A stretch of DNA of 64,000 bases from Cristatella mucedo (taxonomy: Eukaryota > Bryozoa > Phylactolaemata > Cristatellidae). The stretch covers positions 4,806,001-4,870,000 of the forward strand of contig WPIO01000017.1 in the NCBI GenBank assembly GCA_009760855.2. The letters run 5' to 3'. Each line of letters begins with the position of its first letter. Position 1 is the first letter of the stretch. The position numbers and the translations under genes are program-made. Under the pieces are notes generated by a model. It was not told the DNA's origin and made no database searches. It was given only the letters and a program-made list of their open reading frames with translations. Shown here one piece after another: positions 57,481-64,000 of the stretch.

Positions 57481-58814
57481 TTAGACTGCCACTACTAGCT
57501 TCAGTGTTTCTAATAAGAATGGCAGTATGGTATTTAAGTTTTTCGATTCACATATAATTTTGTATACAGAAGGGTACACACAATGCATAGTGAATGAGAC
57601 CCGCAAGTGGCCAGATCGTTTAATTTTGTATTAATAGGTGCCGACAGCACACAATCGAGTACGAATATTTGATCGAGAATGAGATCTTTGTTGTGAGTGT
57701 GGCCATGCACACGGATCACGAAAGAAAATGATCAGCTAGCGTAGGAAATTTATTTGGCATACAGCGGGTCAGTTAGGTTGTCGAAATGGACGTTAGAATC
57801 GTCGAGTATGAGGAAGGGACGATGTCTGAACCACAGAATCTAAGCGAGAGCGAAAGTTTCTAAATAAAGCTAGTAGTCTTGGTGAATTTTGGTGACGGAG
57901 AGAAGGGGGAGGGGGTGATAGACTGCTGCCACCGTTAGCACCTTCTCATTGCCCGCTCGTTGAACTGAGGTCGCACAGTCCAACCTTGAATTTACCTTTT
58001 TCTAGCCCTTCTGGCAAGCTCCTACTCGCTGAGACGAGTACGATGACTTCCTTGTATCCGTGCACACTCTATTTAGTCCGGTCATTTCTTTCGATGCCCT
58101 ACGTCACGGTTTTTGCTTAACCTGACAGCGTGCTGGCTGCCCGCATCCAGAATGCCGCCGCCGCCCCTATCCACTGGATGCAGCCAAGCTTCCCGTAATC
58201 TCATTCCGCGTCGTGTCTATGCGAGGCTGCTCACTACTCGAGGGATGGGCGCCACCGAAGTGGGAGCGTCCTAGGCGCGAGCAAACGTCGGAGGGGCGGT
58301 ATATTCCGAGCCGCGACGCGAGGAGTCAGCCATTTTCCCAGTCCCGCCGCCGCCGCGGCGTTTAAGGCGGCGCTCTAAGCGCATCGCGGAAACGTTGTGC
58401 TGCGCGTTGTCCCTGAGCATCGCACACTTACCCGAGACACGCGTGTCTTCTTTAGAGCCTGGCGTCTCTCTGAAGGGGGGCTCGTCTTGCTACCGCACAT
58501 TGACAAATTGTACTTTATAATGACGACACCGCGCCGAATACACGCCGAAAGAACGGTTTCCATACCGTCCGCGCGCTTACTTTGGTCCCAACTTTCGGCT
58601 CTGCGAGCGACGGGCCCACTTCCGGCGCCCGGCGCGCGTCCGCCTATGCTAGCGCAGTCTCGAAAGTCCGCGAATAGGGGGCAGATACAAAGTGGCCCAA
58701 ATTGCCCTGTAAGCGCTTCCGGCCTTGCTTGGCGAATGGCGACGAGCGCGGCTGCAAGTATGAGCAGTCATTTCCGACAATGGCCGCGTGCACGCATACG
58801 GTCGTGTGATAATT

Positions 58815-59405
58815 CTTCTAATAATAATAATTCTTCTAATTATACCACTTCTCGCAGGCCTGCACTGGCTACCAGTCAAGCAACGGATCGACTTCAAGGT
58901 TTTGTCGCTCACTTTTAGGTCACTTCATTCCTTCGCTCCAGCCTATCTCTCAGATCTACTCCCCACCAGGCCAAGCATCATACCACCTGCTTTTCGGAAT
59001 CCAGCAGTTTACCAATACCTCGTACAAACCTCAAATCCTTTGCAGACCGTGCATTTAGTTCGTATGCTCCCAAAGCCTGGAACTCACTCCTGACTTGTGG
59101 CACAACATCCCCTGACTTGACCACATTAAATAAAACTTTAAAATGCACCTATTTATGACAGCATTTAGTGGGTCCCGTGATTAGTCCTTTATGTACTTAT
59201 GCGTGCTGACACTGTGCATGCTGCCACTAACAACATTTGCATGCTGACCCTGTGCATGTCACCCCTAACCACGTTGTTCATGTTGTTCATCAAGCATGAT
59301 ATTACTCACCATTCAATCGCGCTTCCCTTTGCAGCAGATGTAAAGCGCCTAGGAAGAGATTGAGTTCTCTGAGGGCGCTTTATCACATGCATTATTATTA
59401 TTATT
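58815..59405 (+). mobile_element. LINE-A copy, 3' end only
   Basis: It begins in [20 protein letters not shown], continues through [18 protein letters not shown] (with changes) to the conserved 3' UTR and ends in (ATT)n. It is typical of a 5'-truncated insertion. Confidence 0.75.
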
Positions 59406-59409
59406 ATCT

Positions 59410-60830
59410 TAAATTAGTGCGAGGCAGTGAAAAAACTACTGCCAATTTAGTCTCGCGCTTGTGCTCGCCACTCTAAAGTTTTAGTTTAGATGGGAAAGCG
59501 AAGTTTAGTGCAATCAGGGTCATGGCCATGGTGCTTTGATACGAACACCTCGACTTTGCCACTGTTTCGAGCTCACCGCTGCCGATACGAGGCGCTGGTC
59601 TTAAAAAAAGATCCCTTTTCGGAGCGCAGGACTCGCTGTAACGGCTCTCGCAGTTTGTCGCGAGTAAAGGAGCCAACGAACTGCACAGCCCACCAGTCAG
59701 TCAGTTACTACTAATAAAAATAATAGATGTTAGTTTGTTTAGCGCCCTAAGAGAAATGACTCTCTAGCCAGGAGTTTGGCAACTCGCTGCAAGAGAACTC
59801 GATACCCAACGGTTTGTGACAAGCAGATTATCAAGCATGCAAAAGCAAGCAAGTATTTTGCTCAGGCCAGCATGCTAGAGCAACCGCGTAGACACTTATG
59901 GCCACCGGTTACCCAGGCCTCTGGCGCAAGAGCAGCGCGCATTAGCTGAATCATGCAGAGGCCGCCAGCGAGCAAAGCAAACCGGAACAAAAAGAACGGT
60001 TCAGCTCACTGGGGCAAAGGAAAAGCTGACCGCAATAGATGCGGTCAGCTTTTCTAGGAACTAAGACTTAAAAAAGATGCAACGTTATTGCTGGTAGCGA
60101 CCGTAGCCGGAAGCGACCTTTAGACTTTTGGTGCGTACGAGCTGAAGGCTCGATTACTAAAATGTTTCAGTTTAATGTGAGTAACACAGCAAAGTTTTGA
60201 CTTGATGCCGAGAACGAGATGGTGCAAAAGCACACTGGAGGACTAAGGAGGTTGGATAAGTAGTCTGTGAGACGGTGACGGTGAGATGGTGACGGTGAGA
60301 TGGTGACGGTAAGATGGCTAGATGCTGAGAAGCGGATCGCAGCTGAGGATCTAGGTGGTCGGATAGGTAGGCCGGTGCAAGCGAGTGAAGTGACCCGTAA
60401 GCCAGACTGAGGATCTTGATATCGGTTCTACGCTTTATAGTCGATGGCGTGAGCAGCAGCAGCCTTAGACCTTCAGAGCTTGTTTTCCTTCTACTCTCGC
60501 ACCTACTTCGTTCACTCGTGCACTGGTCGCGTCGGGCGAGGCAGACCTGCCACTATCAGCTGTTTTTGGAACTGCACAAGCCCGTGGAGGAGGCAACTTT
60601 TCTTGCAACCTTCGCTGCCCCGACCGACGCCGTTCGTAGCGAAGCGTCTGTGGGTGTCTGAGGTTACTGAGATGGCGGCAGCGATGGTGGTAACAGCGAA
60701 ATTAGGTCGAGACGCCATGGGGGTCGGCATTGACAGCGACGGTGACGCGACTAAACGCAAACCGCAGCTCGTAAAGCTTCTTTTCGACACGTGGCCGGCC
60801 GCCGCGATTGCTTACAGCCAGCTAAAGTTT
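59410..60830. other. no gene recognised
   Basis: A diverged LINE-like tail at 59,705-59,830, a triplicated GAGATGGTGACGGT motif at 60,280-60,310 and the 60,020 hairpin are the only structures seen. Confidence 0.4.
60020..60054. repeat. 15-bp perfect inverted repeat with a 5-bp loop
   Basis: GAAAAGCTGACCGCA, ATAGA, then the exact reverse complement. Confidence 0.85.
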
Positions 60831-60837
60831 GCGATTG

Positions 60838-60938
60838 CTTATTTAATAGGTTTCAGCTGTAGAGCGGCAGTCATCACCTCTTGCAATGGGCAATACAAGA
60901 TCACCCACTACAGGACTCGAGCCAGCGACTTCAATCTT

Positions 60939-61003
<65 letters not shown>

Positions 61004-61027
61004 ACCTTACCCCTAGGCTAAGACCGA
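60838..61027 (-). repeat. tRNA-derived SINE with (GA)n between its A and B boxes
   Basis: On the minus strand the A box TAGCCTAGGGGTAAGG is followed by a (CT)n run of about 60 bp, then the B box GGCTCGAGTCC and the body. The normal 15-20 bp between the boxes is replaced by the microsatellite. Confidence 0.65.
60941..61001. repeat. (GA)n inside a SINE
   Basis: About 60 bp of GA between the B and A boxes of the minus-strand SINE. Confidence 0.95.
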
Positions 61028-61642
61028 TGGGTAAGCCTGCCGACATTACGGCCCCTAATGGCCGGTGGCGGCTTCAGCCGCGCCACCTGCTGCTTGCGAA
61101 TCCTGTGCTGCCGCGCCAGGCAAGCGCTGCCCTGCGTACCATGCCACCGCAAAGCCAGCCATGCGCAGGCTCGCTAGCGAAAGCTGCCTCCGAAAGGACG
61201 CGTCCGCGGTTCGCTCGACGAGTTACCGTCGGGGTAATGCGTCGATGGGGGGGGGGTAACGCTGACGAGTTCGGGAGCCACGTATGCTTTCGGCCGCCGT
61301 TCTTCATTACAGTCGAATGTTCTCCACTTCAATCCACGCAACTAACCCAATCGCGCAGGCGATGAGCGATTCACGACCGAACTGGATATCTACAGCCGAC
61401 ACAAGCTGCTGCCTGCTGCTTCTTATGATGGGATGAAATGTGCACTAAACCAAGAATCGAAGCTTGAGAGGCTCGAGCTTTTGCCGCTCGGACGGCGGCA
61501 GGCGGCGAATCGAAGAGGAGGACGATGGGCGGCGCACACTGAGTCGACGACGCAGAGCGCCGAGAGAGCGCTCCGTGAGCTCGGAGCGTTTCGGCCGAGG
61601 CATCGACGGAGCATCTGGACTTCCGCAATGCACGAAGGCACA

Positions 61643-61809
61643 GTGAGCCTTAGCCTAGGGGTAAGGTGCTGGCTGGCACTTGATCCAGGTCGTGGGCTCG
61701 AGTCCTGCAGCACGCAACTCTCCATTGCCCGCCGAAAGCGTGTGCGTGCGCTACGCGGCTCTTTTGCCCGCTATGTAAATGAGTCTGTTGAACCGGCTAA
61801 CCTTTAATT
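61643..61809 (+). repeat. tRNA-derived SINE
   Basis: The A box TAGCCTAGGGGTAAGGTGC and B box GGGCTCGAGTCC lie in good order and spacing. The body ends ATGAGTCTGTTGAACCGGC. It is followed directly by a second copy. Confidence 0.7.
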
Positions 61810-61810
61810 T

Positions 61811-61934
61811 ACTTTGCCTACCGCGGGTTCGAGTCCTGCAGCGGGAAATCCTGCAATGTCAACTGCAAGTGGAGGCGATAGCCTTTACGGCTCTTCTGCC
61901 GCTATATTCACGAGGCTGTTAAATAAGCTAACAT
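61811..61934 (+). repeat. tRNA-derived SINE, second tandem copy, 5' shortened
   Basis: It begins near the B box (CGGGTTCGAGTCC) and keeps the body GATAGCCTTTACGGCTCTTC up to GAGGCTGTTAAATAAGC. It lacks the A box. Its direct juxtaposition to the previous copy suggests insertion into that copy's tail or a tandem array. Confidence 0.65.
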
Positions 61935-62329
61935 TTGTTTTTGCTTTTTAAGCCCGCAGTCATGAATTTCAACGTGAGGGCTACACCTTGACCTCCAGTG
62001 TGCTGAACCGGGAGTCGATGGACTCTCGACGTCGTACAGCCTATTTTTGTCTCGGTGGCTTAGCCAGCCTATTGCGGACGTGCTTTCGCCCAAATGTAAC
62101 CGTTTGACTTGGAAATAACTTAATAGCTACTTGTCAAAGGCACTATAGACACATTTCCTTATCCTAATAATGTCTTGATCTTTAAATAATAATAACTATC
62201 GATTAGCAGCGCCCACATTATTCTTAGTCAACCTTTATAAAAACCATCAATAGTGTACGGGATGCTTGGTTGTGAACACTTCACCGAGGGCTCTTGGCAA
62301 TTTATTGAAACGATATTGATGTTGCTCAT

Positions 62330-62720
62330 CTGGCGGCACTTTGATGTCAGGTATGAGCAACCAAGAGCCAGGTTGTTATACATTTGCAGCAGTGCCGACC
62401 CTATGGACTGACTAGCTCTAAAACCTGACGGAAACTTATTTGCAAGGTTTGAAGTTTAGATTTGAGAATTTAGCTGGTCAGCCACTACTCGCTCCAATGT
62501 CATTGATAGGAACGGCAAGGGTGAGATTGGGCGGACGTTTTTAAGTGTTCCTGGTCTAGCGTTGACTTCTTAAAAAGCAGCCTAATAACAGCCTTTTTGA
62601 GGGGTGTAAGACTTGTGTCTCAAGACACATTTATTATGTTATTCACGCAAGGTAGCACCAAATCTTGTCTTTGCTTTTCAGACGAGAGAAGTAGGAGGCA
62701 CGGGATCTAGAATGACTAGC
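62330..62720 (-). mobile_element. possible LINE fragment, old
   Basis: Minus-strand similarity with the part of the LINE before the RT core (the 'SGFRARHSTETALL' area) is suggested by CTAAAACCTGACGGAAACTT at 62,418, which also occurs in a related form at 57,425. It is only a trace. Confidence 0.3.
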
Positions 62721-63306
62721 AAGCAATCTTCGTAGTCTCGGTGATGAATTTCGAGATGAGTTCAGTAAAGGAAGGTATGAAGGTAAAGGACATCGAGTTA
62801 AAGCGAGGAAAGGCGGACGAGGAGTCCAGTGGCGGATGCAACCGTGGGGAGGGTTCTTGTTGGTCTTATTTTTATATTTATCTTATATAATATATATATT
62901 ATATATATATCATGTTTATATTTATATTATATTTTTTATATTTTTATGTATTCCTCACAAAGAAGCACGAAAACGTTCGCAGCGACCCCCACAAAGATCG
63001 CAAGGATAGCGTGCTAACCAGGCAACAGCTAAAAGGATTGTCGATAGCTGAGATCGGCGTTTTTTTATTGCGAATCTGCGACTCCATTATGTTTTCACAG
63101 AAGCTAGGCTTAGCCCTAGCTATGATGGATTGGTACTACCAGTGGTAGTACTCGCCGATGTACGAGTCGGTGGACAGTAAGTCCTGCTCTTTTGTATGCT
63201 TTATCAAGTTTCGACTTGGTAAGCTTATATCGTAGCTCACGCCAAACTCCCGTCGAGTGCCCTTAATAGCCTGCATCGGTGCAGAAATCAGCAGCTCGTC
63301 TGGTCT

Positions 63307-63307
<1 letters not shown>

Positions 63308-63378
<71 letters not shown>
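63308..63378. repeat. (CT)n microsatellite
   Basis: About 70 bp of pure CT upstream of the possible right-edge exons. Confidence 0.95.
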
Positions 63379-63380
<2 letters not shown>

Positions 63381-63884
63381 CGTCTCTGTCCCCGAGGAGC
63401 CAGAGTAGCCGGCTCGGAGCCGTAGTAGCCGCACTGGCCGCCGCGCATGCTCAGCGACAGAACCTTCATCGCAGCCGATGCTAGCGAGTGTGAAATGGAA
63501 TGGCGGGAATTTGGGATGACAGGAAAAGCGGCGCGGTACCTCCGGGAAAGACTACAGCGAGCAGATCAAAGAGGGCAACGAGGAGAAGGACAGAGATCGA
63601 AAAAAAAAGAGAAAAGACGTATGCGGGAAAGAGAGAAGACCCTTGAGCTGACGTGTCGACTCGTGTGGCGGCTGTCGTCGTATGGCATGCGTCCTGTGAG
63701 TAGGCAACGGCGAGACGCTGCGGCTGCTTTAAGTAGGGCTCCAGGCATGGCTGCTTGCCGGCGAGCAGCAGCAGCGCGGGCAGCAGAGTTCACGCTGGAC
63801 ACGTGGCAGCTTCGGCAGCTGGTTTCCAGCATACATTTTTTTGCCACGAACGGCTTGCGCCAGTGCGGTGACTTTGCCTCACAG

Positions 63885-63973
63885 CAGCTGCGGCGACGGT
63901 GGCGGATTCCAAGAAGCCCGGGAGCAATGAGAGCAGCTCAGAGAGCCATTGCTCAGGCTCAGAGTTCGGCGCG
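63885..63973 (+). CDS. possible exon at the right edge
   Basis: The acceptor is TTTGCCTCACAG and the donor GCG|GTGAGT (perfect). In one frame it reads TVADSKKPGSNESSSESHCS, then GSEFGA, a Ser/Glu-rich disordered type. An overlapping frame open from 63447 to 63976 (Arg-rich) is the alternative. Upstream at 63525-63614 a further purine-rich stretch could code KDYSEQIKEGNEEKDRDRKK. The gene would continue right of the window. Confidence 0.3.
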
Positions 63974-64000
63974 GTGAGTTCTCGGCCAAGCGGTCGGCCA

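Noticed and set aside
58397-58918. 173-codon plus-strand frame in the second CpG island
   Set aside because: It runs into LINE-A sequence at its end and has no motif; the island itself may still mark a promoter.

Overview
This window is animal nuclear DNA. Three things show this. Introns are bounded by GT..AG, with one probable GC..AG. tRNA-derived SINEs, LINEs of the L2/CR1 type and hAT-like miniature elements are abundant. The two genes that can be recognised encode a centrosomal and a ciliary protein. GC is moderate and there is a dense load of (GA)n/(CT)n and (CA)n/(TG)n microsatellites. The species cannot be named from the sequence; an invertebrate with ciliated cells is the best reading.

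Positions 1-30,283 (+ strand) hold the 3' part of one large gene. It is read here as CEP192 (SPD-2 family), the pericentriolar scaffold that recruits Aurora A, PLK1 and gamma-tubulin for centriole duplication and spindle assembly. A serine/alanine-rich exon, open at the left edge, is followed by about 26 short exons carrying ASH/PapD-like beta-sandwich repeats. A TAG stop lies at 30,281-30,283. I assembled the exon chain by hand from splice signals. Reading phase is consistent from end to end, giving about 1,955 residues in this window, but several joins (14.7 kb, 19.3-19.8 kb) are weak. The introns are full of LINE fragments, SINEs and microsatellites.

Positions 30.3-48.5 kb hold two copies of one LINE family in opposite orientation (30.5-31.7 kb and 34.2-35.2 kb), with a possible small unknown gene between them (32.5-33.7 kb, +). 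Further right are a perfect 15-bp coding-type minisatellite (36.55-36.70 kb), a possible small minus-strand gene (36.8-37.4 kb), more LINE copies, a CA/TA-rich region, a GGCGGAGCCAGG-ended MITE (41.5 kb) and a long interrupted CAG/CTG tract (46.4-46.8 kb).

Positions 48.5-50.1 kb are GC- and CpG-rich and contain a complete three-exon minus-strand gene of the LLC1/C20orf85 family (CIMIP1, a ciliary microtubule inner protein of about 131 residues). From 50 kb to the right edge the window is mostly repeats: SINEs, a 2-kb LINE copy with a microsatellite inside its reverse transcriptase (54.2 kb), and a 189-bp hAT MITE at 56.2 kb that closely resembles the horizontally transferred SPIN family. There are also several perfect palindromes and a likely exon of another gene at the very right edge.
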